Below are positions 1-10,477 of a DNA stretch of 64,000 bases, one piece after another. The notes under the pieces were generated by a model. That model was not told the DNA's origin. It did not search any database and was given only the letters and a program-made list of their open reading frames with translations. The stretch spans positions 1 to 64,000 of the forward strand of contig JASAON010001614.1 in NCBI GenBank assembly GCA_030849065.1, given 5' to 3'. Origin of the DNA: Jaenimonas drosophilae (lineage: Eukaryota; Euglenozoa; Kinetoplastea; Trypanosomatida; Trypanosomatidae). Each line of letters starts with the position of its first letter. Within the stretch, counting starts at the first letter, position 1. The translations under genes and the position numbers were made by a program.

Positions 1-2
1 AG

Positions 3-269
3 AGTGCCTACTGCGATGCGTTGGTGTGTGCTGTATCGCATCGACTTGCTGCGCTGCTTGAGTGCCGCCACGGCTATATTCCTGGCCAGCTACGATCTCG
101 TTTTGGTGTTGGTGCTGCATGTGTTGGTGGAGTGCATCGTGAGGGATCGTTGTTGGCTGACGGTGAGTGTGGTGATGCTACTCAAGCATTGAGTGTTTCT
201 CGAAGTTGTAAGGCACGCGAGCATAGACGGTCCTATCTTCGTCGATTTGCCTATTCTAGAGAGGATTGA
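3..269 (+). CDS. Possible C-terminal end of an upstream gene (partial)
   Basis: A frame stays open from the left edge of the window for 88 codons and stops with TGA at 267-269. It reads as a mixed, non-repetitive, Arg/Cys-rich tail ending in SYLRRFAYSRED. If it is a gene, its start lies outside the window. The support is only the open frame and the lack of low-complexity sequence; a second frame (4-192) is also open over part of this stretch, so chance is a real alternative. No family is recognised. Confidence 0.3.
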   Translation, partial: SAYCDALVCAVSHRLAALLECRHGYIPGQLRSRFGVGAACVGGVHREGSLLADGECGDATQALSVSRSCKAREHRRSYLRRFAYSRED

Positions 270-1768
270 TAGGCCATATGGAGTTCTAGTGGAACTGGAT
301 AAGTGGTGCTGCGTCGGGAAGTTGTATGTGAAGTACGGATTCTACGTTGGAGGTGGAGGATGAGTGATAATTGTGTTTTGTTTTTGTTTTGCTGAGCAGT
401 TGGCTTCATGATTGATGTGTAGTATGAGGGAGAATTTTGTTTCGTCACCACAACGCTCTGCTTCGTCGGAAACACACTTTGTTTGAGCTTGGTCTTTTCT
501 TCTTGTTTCTGAATATGTGTGTTGTGGAGCGTTTCGCAGGTCTTTCGTTCCTCACAGCCACCGCGGAACTAGCCATATCCGTAATCACATACTTGTAGAT
601 ACTATTGTGTTTGTGCGAGGTGAGAAGTTCTTAATTTACTCGTGGACGTTGAAGTCAGCAAACTATGGATGTTGTCGATTTTGCCGTTTGTTTGCTCAGG
701 GGCTTGAGAACCCTTGAGACAGCACGAGAATGGTATGTTTGTGAGTTGTTTGGTGCCATGTCGTTTTTAGGTTGCCGTTGGAAGCGCTGAGTAAACAAGC
801 AGCGCTGCATGTTTTCATTCTGTTTTTTTTTTCGTGACGGTGCACTACCACTGTTTGTTCGTTTGTGATGTGTACGTTAGTGCGAGTGAGTCGTTTTGGT
901 GAGTTCCAGTGCTTTGGAGATGTGCTCATCGACCTGGGTGTACCTTACGTAGATGGTACAGTGTGTTCATCCGTACTGTGATGCTGTCTTACGTGATACA
1001 CCCAAATCATTACTCCTACGAGGGCAGCCCAAACGTTTTTGCTCCAGTGGTTCTTCTTCTGGTATCTGTTGCTTTTACCGAATGAGTGCACATCGACAAA
1101 GTCTCTGAGAACGTTTTTCTTCTCAACGGAAACACGCAACAAGATATACGGCTCCTGTTTTTTTTTTTGATGGTTGCTTTCAGCAGCGTTGCTTCTTTGT
1201 GTTTCCCCGCTCACGCAAACCGTTGGAGCAGAGGATTCAAATAATCTTTCCAGCCAGTGATCTTTGTTACACGTAAGTTTTGTTCTTTTTCCTACTGCCT
1301 TTGATCAGATTACGTTTGTTGTAGACGGCCCACAACATTGGCTGTGGAGTTATGAGCTGTTTGGGTTGCTGAATACCCCATCCACATGTATGTGCCACAC
1401 CTATCAGTAGCTTGGTGTGTGATTCTACTCTGTTGTTTCTGTGAGCTCCTTGAGGTGCGGCGTGCCACTGAAACTTGTTGGAGAAGTGCACATTGTGTTT
1501 CACTTGTCATTGTAGCAATTGTACCCCTTTATTGGTGCACAATCGCAACAACAGTGACTTGTTGTGTGACTGAGAGTGGTAGTAGAGCGTTCAAGGGGTT
1601 GTTCTTTTTGAATTCCTTATTGACGAGAGCTGATTGAGAGTGTAGTGTGATTTATTATTGGAATGTGTTGCTAATCACTGGTGCATTGTGCTGCGCTCCT
1701 TATCTTTTCTGATTGTTGATGTGCTGCGGACTAGCTGTGAGGGAAGATAGCTTTTTTTTTTGTGAAAC
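270..1768. other. Intergenic/UTR region
   Basis: About 1.5 kb with no convincing gene. It is T/G-rich, with several pyrimidine tracts followed by AG that could be trans-splice acceptors for the WD40 gene downstream (for example around 1690-1735). A Cys-rich hydrophobic frame at 1386-1637 and a 27-codon frame at 515-598 exist but have no supporting features. Confidence 0.5.
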
Positions 1769-3259
1769 TTGGCAATGCCACCGACATCTGGTTGTGTTGC
1801 GGGAAAGCGCAGCCGTAGTGATGACAACAAGTCTCATCGTGCTCCATCAGCGAAGAAGATGAACAAATCAGCAAGCTCAAAACCAACGGAGCTCATCACG
1901 TCTTCTACCGCTGAAGTGAAAGGTGTGGCACTGCAGTCCTGCCGCAGTGCGCTGCTGCTCATTGGCACCTATCACTCCGTCATGGCTGGTCTGGTCTTTA
2001 AGAAGAACAAATTCTTCATGAAGTGCTCCACCAAACACCACGTTGGAAGCATCAATGAAGTGGCGCTAACAGAGAAGTATGCCGCATCCTGTGGAGCGGA
2101 TGAACGTGTGTTCCTCTTCACGAATAAGGCTGAACAGCGAGTGACAGCAGCCCAACGTGCAAAGCTGCACGCCGCCGGAGAATCCTTGGCGGTACGTCTG
2201 GCCGATCTTGGAAGTTTGATGCCACCCACGGAAACCTTGTGTCTTGGATTCTGCGATCAGTCGCACTACCTCCTCTGTGGTTGTGCAGATGGCAGCCTCC
2301 TCATTTACCGGAGTCGTGATTGGTCCTTGGTGAATACGATGCAGGTGCACGAACGTGCTCTCGTTGCGTTTGCCGTACACCCGCTGAGTCGAGGCTTGTT
2401 GGTGGTGACGGTGGGTGCAGACCGTAGCGTTGCCATGATTGATCTCGCCAAGGGCAAGCTCATGACCAAGTGGAAGTTTCGCAGCCAGGATCTTTGCTCG
2501 CAGGTGGTGGAGGAGGCTGAGGAGGAGGAGCCTAACAACAACCACTCAGGTGAGGAGGTGGAAGAAGAGGAAGAAGAGGAGGATGAAACAGGTTTGATGC
2601 GGCGTCCACGTTCACTCACAAAGCCAACGCGACCGAAAAAGGCACCTGTGAAGAAGCCAACAACAACAGATCCTCTTGCTCGCCTCTTCAGCCGTGAAGA
2701 GCCAACCGAGGTGAGCTTCTCCCCCGGCGGTCGGTGGTTAGTCATCCGTGCGCGCTACTCTTTTGTGCTGTACGATACACAAGCCGGCATGCGAGCTGTG
2801 GCAACCTTCTACCACGATCGTCCGAATCCATCTGATGAGCTCCATGCCATGTGCTTTGTGTCAGAGAAGATGCTCGTGGTCGGCAATGAAGGTGGCCAGA
2901 TGTTCAGCTGCGTACTGCCCGTGGATGGCACTGTGGCGGGGGAGGTGCCTCGTCTTGTGCTTCAGCCCGTGCACGTGCACTACCCGGCAGAGATGCCACC
3001 AGAGCTCCACGCCATTGTTGCCACCCCAGTGAACGCGACGAAGGAAGCGCGCATGAAGCATCCTCCTCGTCACATTAGCCGCATCAAGTGTATTCGTCGC
3101 GAGGGCCTCACGTTGTTTTCCATTGACTCCAGTGGCGTGGTGATTGCGTGGGATGTGGTGGTGGCGAAGCATGCCACACAGACGGATTTAACGCTGCAGT
3201 ACGTCATCAGTGCCAACTGCCAAGGTAGGGTGACCTCTGCACAAGTTATTTCTCTATAA
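1769..3259 (+). CDS. PAK1IP1/Mak11-like WD40 repeat protein (60S ribosome assembly)
   Basis: A 496-residue protein whose order of blades matches the PAK1IP1/Mak11 family. A basic, Ser-rich N-terminus with KRSR and AKKMNK patches (a probable nuclear signal) is followed by a first strand LLLIGTYHSVMAGL and then repeats HHVGSINEVAL...SCGADERVFLF, YLLCGCADGSLLIYRSRDW and AVHPLSRGLLVVTVGADRSV. An acidic insert lies near residues 248-275. The later blades are EVSFSPGGRWLVI, MCFVSEKMLVVGN and IKCIRREGLTLFSIDSSGVVIAWDV. In yeast and animals this family acts in the nucleolus in pre-60S maturation; that role is inferred here. The start is the ATG at 1769. The last codons may not be correct: a consensus intron at 3225-3327 would replace the ending RVTSAQVISL with a Lys-rich tail ending at 3386 (504 residues). 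Confidence 0.75.
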   Translation: MAMPPTSGCVAGKRSRSDDNKSHRAPSAKKMNKSASSKPTELITSSTAEVKGVALQSCRSALLLIGTYHSVMAGLVFKKNKFFMKCSTKHHVGSINEVALTEKYAASCGADERVFLFTNKAEQRVTAAQRAKLHAAGESLAVRLADLGSLMPPTETLCLGFCDQSHYLLCGCADGSLLIYRSRDWSLVNTMQVHERALVAFAVHPLSRGLLVVTVGADRSVAMIDLAKGKLMTKWKFRSQDLCSQVVEEAEEEEPNNNHSGEEVEEEEEEEDETGLMRRPRSLTKPTRPKKAPVKKPTTTDPLARLFSREEPTEVSFSPGGRWLVIRARYSFVLYDTQAGMRAVATFYHDRPNPSDELHAMCFVSEKMLVVGNEGGQMFSCVLPVDGTVAGEVPRLVLQPVHVHYPAEMPPELHAIVATPVNATKEARMKHPPRHISRIKCIRREGLTLFSIDSSGVVIAWDVVVAKHATQTDLTLQYVISANCQGRVTSAQVISL

Positions 3260-3735
3260 TCGTTGCACACACACAAACACACACACACACACACACACAT
3301 ACCCTGCATCATTGTGTATCTCTCCAGGTTATGTTGGATGTGTGCGACGGGCGTTGAAGAAGTCGGAGATGATGAAGATCGAGTAACATAAAACGTTAAA
3401 AAGAGTGCTTTTTGCATGAATGCCGTGCATGTCCGTGGTGGGCTGAATGGGTGAGTAGCACTGAATAACCAGTACTTTGGTAGTGAAACTGTTGGTTGGC
3501 GTGGATGTACTGCATCTTTGTTCTTTTTTTGTTTTGTGCGTGTGTTGGTTTGATTCTAGTTAGTGATTATCTGGTTCTATCATCCACTTCCAGTGGCAAC
3601 ACACACCTACACCTACACCAGACAAACATTGACAAGCACACCAACTTCATATCCGTACATTGGTGATTATCTCGCACGAATTCTGTTGTTGTAGTTGTGT
3701 GTGCGTGCTGGTAGCACTTCAGTTTGTAGGCAGCC
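3260..3735. other. Intergenic region, possibly including a 3' exon
   Basis: It opens with a CA microsatellite (about 3266-3299). The pyrimidine tract ending in CAG at 3325-3327 precedes a short frame (3328-3386) that may be the last exon of the WD40 gene. The rest is T-rich, and a pyrimidine/TG-rich stretch upstream of 3736 (TTTGTAG at 3723-3729) is a plausible trans-splice acceptor for the next gene. Confidence 0.5.
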
Positions 3736-5178
3736 ATGGACCCCTACACGTCGTACCGCCAGCAGAGCACAGACTTTAGCTTAATTGTGGAGGATGCCAC
3801 CTTCTCCACCCGCATGCCTAGCCAAACCGCTCGTACGGTGAGCTTCACCTGCAGCGAGTGGGCAGCTCCAGGAAGTTGTGTGTTCGAGGACGATGAAATT
3901 CCACCAGCAACACGTCAGACCTCTGCTTACGCCGCCAGTCTCTGGGCCACCTCCACCGTCTCCCCATTGATGGATGATCATGATGCCAAATTTCGTGATG
4001 CGCTGAACGATGACGATGCGGCTGCGGTGGCGGCAGCTGCGGTGGCAGCTGCCGCAGACCTCGGTAGCACGCCTCCGCTTGATCCTGCCAACAACCCGAT
4101 GATATCCATGCTTCCCATGTCTGGAGGAGCAGGCTTGAGCCGTCGTGGGAGTGGCCAGTCTGGTGAGCACTTTCACGTGCATCAGCCCTACGCCATGGCC
4201 AACACCATGTTTATGGTGGCACCGGATTACACCAACGCCGCCTACCACGTTGACCCGCACATGCAACTCACCGTTCATCCACGCTCGCCGAAGTCTGTGA
4301 GTCCACCATTCCCATCCTCACCATCCTCTTTTCCGCTTCCTTCGCCCACAGTGGCACACCTTGCGCAACAGCAACAGCAACAACAACAGCAGCAGCAGCA
4401 ATTCCAGCATCTCTACCAACAACAGCAGCAGCATGCGCATCATCACCCGCAGCACCTGCCAAGCTTTGAGGATGATCACATTGCGCAGAGTATCATCCTC
4501 TCCGCGGGCTTGCCACTCTCCTTGCACTCCCTTACCCACTACATTAAGGATGGCCAGCCGCATGCAAGCACCCTCATCAACAACAAGAATGATCACCATC
4601 GCAACTTTCCCAATCAAAGCGAACCTCCGGCTGAGGAGCAACCTGCACCTTCCCACCATGGAGGCCGTCGCAACCATCGTGGTGGCCGATTGAGTGGGAA
4701 CGCCCGCGGTGATGCTTCACCAACTTCGCCGAATCACTCATCCGCGAGCGCCGGCGGATTCCGTGTGACGAGTGATGAGTCCACGAGCAACTCCACCCGT
4801 GGAGCTCGTCCAAAGAGTGAAAGTGAGGTGCTCAGTGACCTGCTTCACTTCCATGCCAACTTCTTTCCTCCCCCCCCTCCCCCACGTGTTCCGGTGGATG
4901 AGCGGCGCCAACGTGCGGCCTTGTGGTTTCACTACGCCAACAAGTGGGACATCACACATCGTCTGCCACCGCCTCCTCGCACACCACTGCCAGAGATGCA
5001 GCAGGAGCAGCTCATGATGTTGCCGGAGCTCACTCGGGTGCCCTACTACGGCGATGATTGGCTCATGAAGAGTGAGCGTTGGTTTGCCGTGATGCAGGAG
5101 CTCTTTGACTACCCGGAAGAAAACACCGGGGTACCAACACATCTTTCATTGGTACTGCAGGAGGCCCTGACGGGCTAA
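3736..5178 (+). CDS. Hypothetical Gln/His/Pro-rich protein
   Basis: A 480-residue protein I do not recognise. The first 90 residues are mixed and may be folded. They are followed by an Ala-rich run (about 94-108), a Gly/Arg/Ser patch, a long poly-Gln tract encoded by CAA/CAG around residues 212-235, and a His-rich segment. Arg/Gly-rich NHRGGRLSG-type sequence near residue 315 resembles RNA-binding RGG regions. The C-terminal 120 residues are the best candidate for a conserved domain: SEVLSDLLHFHANFF, then PPPPPPRVPVDERR, then a Trp/Tyr-rich stretch (ALWFHYANKWDITHRL, YYGDDWLMKSERWFAVMQEL). The ATG at 3736 has a possible splice acceptor seven bases upstream. The gene lies between a ribosome-assembly factor and symplekin, but neighbours say little about function in polycistronic genomes. 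Confidence 0.7.
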   Translation: MDPYTSYRQQSTDFSLIVEDATFSTRMPSQTARTVSFTCSEWAAPGSCVFEDDEIPPATRQTSAYAASLWATSTVSPLMDDHDAKFRDALNDDDAAAVAAAAVAAAADLGSTPPLDPANNPMISMLPMSGGAGLSRRGSGQSGEHFHVHQPYAMANTMFMVAPDYTNAAYHVDPHMQLTVHPRSPKSVSPPFPSSPSSFPLPSPTVAHLAQQQQQQQQQQQQFQHLYQQQQQHAHHHPQHLPSFEDDHIAQSIILSAGLPLSLHSLTHYIKDGQPHASTLINNKNDHHRNFPNQSEPPAEEQPAPSHHGGRRNHRGGRLSGNARGDASPTSPNHSSASAGGFRVTSDESTSNSTRGARPKSESEVLSDLLHFHANFFPPPPPPRVPVDERRQRAALWFHYANKWDITHRLPPPPRTPLPEMQQEQLMMLPELTRVPYYGDDWLMKSERWFAVMQELFDYPEENTGVPTHLSLVLQEALTG

Positions 5179-6066
5179 CGTGCATGCGTTGCACAAAAAA
5201 TGAGCCAAGTTCTACGCGTGTTGTATTAAAATCTCTGGATGATGACGATTATACAAGTGGGGTCACATATAGGTTGTTGTGCTTGAGATGCACCTTGAAA
5301 AAAAAAACACTTGATGTGGGCGTGTACTTGTACAAATATGATAATGGTGTGTGATGTATGCGTGGTTGGTTGGCGTTTATCATGACCGCCGTCCTTGCTC
5401 GATGTGCGTATGCGCAGAACACCGTCCCCCTCTTCTGCACCTCTTTTCACCCCCCGTACATCGCAACAACAATCATGTTTGTGTTTTGTGTAGCTCTACG
5501 AACACGACGAGTACGTAGAGTGTGTGGTTGTGTCTGTGTGTGTGAGTCACACCATGGCACACCCACACGAACCCCCCCGCGTACGAGTAGTCATGAACAT
5601 GTCTGTGTTGTTGTTGTGGGTTGTAGAGGGACTAAAATGCGTGTGTGTTTGATCTTTTTTTCTTTTCTGGTTATTTGGTTGCGTTGTAGACCTACATCCG
5701 CCGTGGGAGGTGTGGCTCTCCATCACCTTCCATCGTGGAGGAGCGTGAGAGAGTAGTTGCTCCGCGTACGGATGAAGAGAAGTATAATGAATGTTGATGA
5801 CCCTATAACACGTTTGATGATGTTTCTGTGCTTGTGTGATAGCTGCATGTGTGGCATGATGATGATGTTTGTGTGCTCATTTCTCTTCATTCATGCTTTG
5901 GTTAGATTTCACTAGACGTGGTGATTTAGGAACAACGTCCACTCTTTGGGTGGCCAACAACACTCATTTCATTGATTGTCATTGATTGTCGTGACGTCTT
6001 CTCGTGGCAACCAGAAAAGAACCGTTGTGTTGTGCTGAATCAGCGAGAGTACCACGCATATTGGAT
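5179..6066. other. Intergenic/UTR region
   Basis: About 890 bases rich in TG repeats and ATGATG runs. A frame at 5358-5756 begins with a signal-peptide-like stretch but soon runs into TGTGTG-encoded Cys/Val repeats, so I do not call it a gene. The region presumably holds the 3' UTR of the upstream gene and the 5' UTR of symplekin. Confidence 0.5.
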
Positions 6067-9000
6067 ATGCAAAAGTTAGTGGAGCACGTCCACGGCGCCG
6101 CCGTCGCGGATGACCTCCACTGGGACGTCCTGAAGCGAGAGGTGTGCGCTGGCACAGCCACCCTCGAAGATGCGCGTGTGTTGCTGAGTGAGCTGGTTGA
6201 TGGCTACCATTCCGCCTCGGAGTTGCTGTCAGAGTGTGCAAGAACGTCCTCCGCATCCATGGCACGTGAAGTGGAGGAGGGACTGCTGAGGCTGGGCATC
6301 TTGCACTGTTTGGCACACGTGTTGTTGATGGGCGCCCTGCCAACATCGAAGTGGTCCTTTGTGGCGGAGGATCTTCTTCTTCTCGCCATGTTTTGCTCAG
6401 ACTTAGCAACCGTGGATGATGCGCAGAGTGCCGTCGTCTACTGCAGCCTCGTCGCTCAAATTGCCGAGGTTTCCACCCCGGTGATGATGCAGCAGAGGTG
6501 GCCGCTTACTTCAGAGTGTCATAGCCTACGTGAGGAGCTCCTCGCGCTGCGCGAAGGCCTTCTCAAGCGTTTGGTCCCGCGTGTGGTTCTGCCGCACGCG
6601 CATCTTCGTCAGTGGGCCGCACTGGATGGATTGATGCGCATCTACGCCGCCGATGCACATGCGCTAACCTCCATGAAAATGACCTCCAGCGACAACACAC
6701 GGACGCAACAGCTTCGTGAGGATTTAGATCATCTTGTGCGAGGTCTTCTGCAGCCCTTGCACCTTGCGTTGGATGGGCTCGTGGCCCAGGCCAAACACCA
6801 ACACCGCATGGGAGCGGCCGCCACACGTCAGCGGATGATGAGCCACAACCGCGAGGAAGATGGCCCCTTGTGTGGCATCTCGCCACTCTTCATGAGTACC
6901 CTCCTCACCCGCGTGGAGGAGTTGGTGTGGGATGTGCAAGATACCTTGAGCCGTGACGGCAGCAACGCCATCATCGCCTCCATCCCACAACTGATCATCA
7001 CTGAGGTACTCAAGGTGCTGCAACAGGTAGTTTCTGTGCAGCAACAGATGCAGAACGAGGTGCTACTGGGCTCAACGAGCAACGATGCCTCCACCATGGC
7101 CATGAGTGGTCATGCAGATATCTTTAAGAGCCTCTCCGTACAACGTGGGCTGCAACGCTTCCTGAGTGTTCTGCTCCACGTCTCTGGAGATTTATCATCA
7201 ACAACAACAGCAACAACAACGCCGCTGGTAAGTGAGGCGTTGCTCCATGGCATCACCGCCGCACTTGGCCCCTATGGTGGGGCGGTGCTGGTACGTAGCC
7301 CCCTGGCAATGTGCAGCACCTACACCACACATGAGATGCAATCTGCCGTGGAGTCGTGGAGTACCGAGGCCCACGCTGACGCCAGCCGCCATCGCAGCTG
7401 TGCCATGTTGTTGGTACCTCCAGCATCTCTGGCTGGAGGAGGTGGCGAAGCAGGCGTGGGAGGTGGCGCTCAGTACGGCGATGGCGAGGAAGATGGAGTG
7501 GAGCTCCTCGGTGGACGCGATGGCATTCATATCAGCGGTGTTGGGGTGGTGAGCTCCACCACCCTCGTGGAGATGGTGATTGAGAGCCTCACGAAGCTGA
7601 ACGTGGATGCCGCGGAGCGCATCATGGAGCTTCATCAACATGGGCTGGAGGAGATGCAGCGTGCCGCGGCCAAGCGCGCACAACGGGAGGAGGTGGAGCG
7701 CATGCGGGTCGTGGAGCGCCAGGGCGTGGAGGCCATTGACGCCTCACGTTTGCTGGAGCACGTGAAGGATTCCGCGGCTTTCCGAGCGATGGGCGTACAA
7801 ACGTTGCGGCGTGTTTCGGCGCGGGCAAAACTGCAGCGCGCGGCCTTCAGCTCCGCCCTTTGCGCCTTCGCCAACATCAAGGATGAAACAGAGGCCACGT
7901 TGCGTCACATGCATGGATTGTTGGCGCGTGCGTTGGTGCAGCAATCGCCATCCATGATGGATGCCGCACTCGATGAGCTCTTTTTGGGACTGGAGCGGGA
8001 GCTGAAGGAGGAGGCAGAGGCCTTGGCAGCAGCTAAGATATCCGCAACAACAACAACACCTGTGAAGAGTTCCATCTTGGAGAAGACGTCGAGCTACTAC
8101 CAACTTCTTCTTCAGGTTCTCTTCACTTTTCATGCGTCGCAGGCACCCATACGCGAACACAGTGGTGCCGATGCACTTCTCAGCCTAACCTTGGCTGGGG
8201 TGCATGGCATGGCAGCAGATGGCGGAGCCATGGATGAAGATGGCAGCAACAACACCAACAACTTTGGCGGTTTCGATGGCCTACGTGGCCATGGAGCCAG
8301 CGGTGCAACGTTGCGCTTTAACGGTGGTTGTGTTCTCAATGTGGAGAGCCCGTTGGCCTTCTTGCAAGAAGATGATCCAGCGGTGGCGAGCTACCAATCC
8401 GGCAGAAAGCGGGCACGTGCGGCGGCACACACCACCACCCATGGCGGGGATGATGATGGCGCCAACGATGGCGATGATGGCACCTTCTTCTTCAAGAATG
8501 ATGCGGTGGCTGCTCCATGTACGTACAGCCACATACTCTGCCGTGCCTTGGAGCTGCTTGACACACATCACCTCCACTCACGGCTTCTGGACCTACTCCT
8601 TCAAGCCCCTGTGCTGCCTCGAGCGGTGTGGCACCACCTCCTCCGCCACTTTTGCCTCTCCACCCAACGTCAGCGCTGCCAGCTCGGCCTCCTTCTACTA
8701 ACACACCTGTGCGTACGCCGTGTGGTCTATCGCAGCTGCAGCCTCAATCTTCTTCTCCACCTGAGCCTCTCCACCAATGATCTTGCACGCCGTTTGGCCA
8801 TCCAGCAGATTGGTTTTCTGCTCGCTGCTACCACACGCCGTGGTGCAAAAGTGGTGGATGCAGAGATGGAGCAGTTGCTGTGCCGCTACGCAAATCGCCA
8901 ACGCGAGACGCTGCGACGGCTCCGCTTTGACCCACAGCCCACCAACACCTCTGCCGGCGGTGGTGAAGGTGGTGCGGAGGTGGAGCTTGATGATGCTGCA

Positions 9001-10245
9001 GCTACCGCGGCGATGCAGGAGGCGGAGAAGAAGGCCACAACGGCGCTCAACCGCCACGCCGGCCTCTATCTCCTCCTCTGCATGCGCCATCCTGCCCAGC
9101 TCTTCCCAGAGCTTCTGGAAGAGTACCGCGAGTGTATTCGCCATGACAACTACTTCATGGCACAGGCACTCCTCACGAGCACTGATGTACGCCGTTTAGT
9201 GCCCTCACTGATGCAGGCAGACCGACGTGGCTTCCTGAGTGTGGTGGTGCCGTGCTTGCGTCGCTACGCCCTAGATGCAGCACCCATGGTTCAGCACATT
9301 CTGAGCCACTTGGCACAATCGGTGCGCGATGTTAGCGCAACGGAGCCCGAGGAGGCACAGACAATCGCCAACATCCTTCGTGGATCGGCCAAGGTCATGT
9401 ACGAGATGAGCTCCATCCCCTCCTCCAGCACCGTTGTGATTCATGATATACGCTTCATGGCACCTCTTCTTGGTCTGGTGAGTACCACGGAGCTCAAGGA
9501 GGTGTACCTTCCAGCTTTCCTCTACTTTGTGCAGGCACAACTCATTTACCAGCGTCAGTACCAACAAGCCTCGTTGCACAGCTTATCTGCCCAGGAGCGG
9601 GGATACCTCCTCAGCACGGAGGAGCTCACGGAGCTCATTACCCAAGTGACACGAGAGGTGATTGTGCGCTCGCCCGTTCCCCCCGACGCTGGAGTGGCTC
9701 GTGGCCTCTCCCGCGTGGAGTTCTTCGTGTACCTGCACACCGCTCCTCATGACCGCCAACTCATTGAACGAGGCGGGGCGCCCATCACCGCAGTGACGAT
9801 CCGCGAGATCATCCGCGTGTGCGTGGGCCTCTCGCGCTCCTTCGACGCACGCACGGTGGAGCGTTTGTACGGCCCGGAGGAGCTCCAGCGGGTGATGAAG
9901 CGTCTCGTGCAGCTTCCACCCCCGCTTCCCTCGCAGCTCATGATCACCGTGCTCCTCGCCGCCTCGCTCTACGGCCAGGGCTACAACAACCCCTTCATTC
10001 GTTTTGTACGGCAAGAGATTTTGGTGCCGCTGGAACGTGCGGCGGTGTGGGAAGTGGATCGGGATCTCTGGCAAGGTGTGCTGCGATTGGTGGAGCTCTA
10101 CTACCCGGATTGCAGCGGGTTCCTCATCAACTTACCAGATTCTGTGCTCACGCAGGCGTTGCGAGACCGTCCTCAGCTGTTGCAGAGTTTTCGTGAGGAA
10201 CATGGCAACAATGCCTCATTTGGCCACATCTTGGCCACGCTGTGA
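6067..10245 (+). CDS. Symplekin (Pta1-like) polyadenylation scaffold
   Basis: A 1,392-residue helical-repeat protein. The C-terminal 250 residues follow the symplekin C-terminal domain: a segment with SPVPPDAGVARGLSRVEFFV, then VTIREIIRVCVGLSRSF, VMKRLVQLPPPLPSQLMITV, PFIRFVRQEILVPLERAAVW, and RDLWQGVLRLVELYYPDCSG followed by LINLPDSVLTQALRDRPQLL. The last lines up with the W-x5-W-x-G-F and LP-x2-QL pattern of animal symplekin. The rest is Leu-rich alpha-helical repeat with low-complexity inserts, including an acidic Gly/Asp insert near residue 800. Symplekin scaffolds the CPSF-type cleavage and polyadenylation machinery in the nucleus; in kinetoplastids this activity is coupled to trans-splicing of the next gene. 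The frame extends upstream to 6004 only from a GTG; 6067 is the first ATG and is taken as the start. Confidence 0.82.
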   Translation: MQKLVEHVHGAAVADDLHWDVLKREVCAGTATLEDARVLLSELVDGYHSASELLSECARTSSASMAREVEEGLLRLGILHCLAHVLLMGALPTSKWSFVAEDLLLLAMFCSDLATVDDAQSAVVYCSLVAQIAEVSTPVMMQQRWPLTSECHSLREELLALREGLLKRLVPRVVLPHAHLRQWAALDGLMRIYAADAHALTSMKMTSSDNTRTQQLREDLDHLVRGLLQPLHLALDGLVAQAKHQHRMGAAATRQRMMSHNREEDGPLCGISPLFMSTLLTRVEELVWDVQDTLSRDGSNAIIASIPQLIITEVLKVLQQVVSVQQQMQNEVLLGSTSNDASTMAMSGHADIFKSLSVQRGLQRFLSVLLHVSGDLSSTTTATTTPLVSEALLHGITAALGPYGGAVLVRSPLAMCSTYTTHEMQSAVESWSTEAHADASRHRSCAMLLVPPASLAGGGGEAGVGGGAQYGDGEEDGVELLGGRDGIHISGVGVVSSTTLVEMVIESLTKLNVDAAERIMELHQHGLEEMQRAAAKRAQREEVERMRVVERQGVEAIDASRLLEHVKDSAAFRAMGVQTLRRVSARAKLQRAAFSSALCAFANIKDETEATLRHMHGLLARALVQQSPSMMDAALDELFLGLERELKEEAEALAAAKISATTTTPVKSSILEKTSSYYQLLLQVLFTFHASQAPIREHSGADALLSLTLAGVHGMAADGGAMDEDGSNNTNNFGGFDGLRGHGASGATLRFNGGCVLNVESPLAFLQEDDPAVASYQSGRKRARAAAHTTTHGGDDDGANDGDDGTFFFKNDAVAAPCTYSHILCRALELLDTHHLHSRLLDLLLQAPVLPRAVWHHLLRHFCLSTQRQRCQLGLLLLTHLCVRRVVYRSCSLNLLLHLSLSTNDLARRLAIQQIGFLLAATTRRGAKVVDAEMEQLLCRYANRQRETLRRLRFDPQPTNTSAGGGEGGAEVELDDAAATAAMQEAEKKATTALNRHAGLYLLLCMRHPAQLFPELLEEYRECIRHDNYFMAQALLTSTDVRRLVPSLMQADRRGFLSVVVPCLRRYALDAAPMVQHILSHLAQSVRDVSATEPEEAQTIANILRGSAKVMYEMSSIPSSSTVVIHDIRFMAPLLGLVSTTELKEVYLPAFLYFVQAQLIYQRQYQQASLHSLSAQERGYLLSTEELTELITQVTREVIVRSPVPPDAGVARGLSRVEFFVYLHTAPHDRQLIERGGAPITAVTIREIIRVCVGLSRSFDARTVERLYGPEELQRVMKRLVQLPPPLPSQLMITVLLAASLYGQGYNNPFIRFVRQEILVPLERAAVWEVDRDLWQGVLRLVELYYPDCSGFLINLPDSVLTQALRDRPQLLQSFREEHGNNASFGHILATL

Positions 10246-10355
10246 CACCTCACGTTGTTGGATGAGGTGCCAACACGACGATATAATCATCGTCAAGGTT
10301 AACGTATAGGAGAGATGGTAACAAAGAACGAAGTATTCCATGCGCGTTGCTGCAC

Positions 10356-10382
10356 GCCCTCTCACTGTTGTGGAGAGAGGGC
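10356..10382 (+). repeat. Perfect 8-bp hairpin in the symplekin 3' UTR
   Basis: GCCCTCTC at 10356-10363 pairs exactly with GAGAGGGC at 10375-10382 across an 11-base loop. It lies 110 bases after the symplekin stop and about 95 bases before the probable splice acceptor of the next gene, so it would sit in 3' UTR or spacer RNA. Confidence 0.5.
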
Positions 10383-10447
10383 TGCAGATGATGATGATGA
10401 TGTGTGTGTGTGTGTGCTTTTCTGTGCGCATCTCACGTACCCTTCAT

Positions 10448-10477
10448 GTCTTTCTGAATCCGCTCTGTTTTGTGTAG
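10448..10477 (+). promoter_or_regulatory. Probable trans-splice acceptor for the MogA-MoeA gene
   Basis: A T/C-rich tract ends in TAG at 10475-10477. The open frame runs upstream of this site only from a TTG, while the first ATG after it is 10566. The acceptor therefore supports 10566 as the start and gives an 88-base 5' leader. Confidence 0.45.

Noticed and set aside
5358..5756. 132-codon frame beginning with a signal-peptide-like MRGWLAFIMTAVLARCAYAQ
   Set aside because: After the first 40 residues it is TG-repeat-derived Cys/Val and Arg/Thr text, with no conserved-looking part and no clean splice acceptor.
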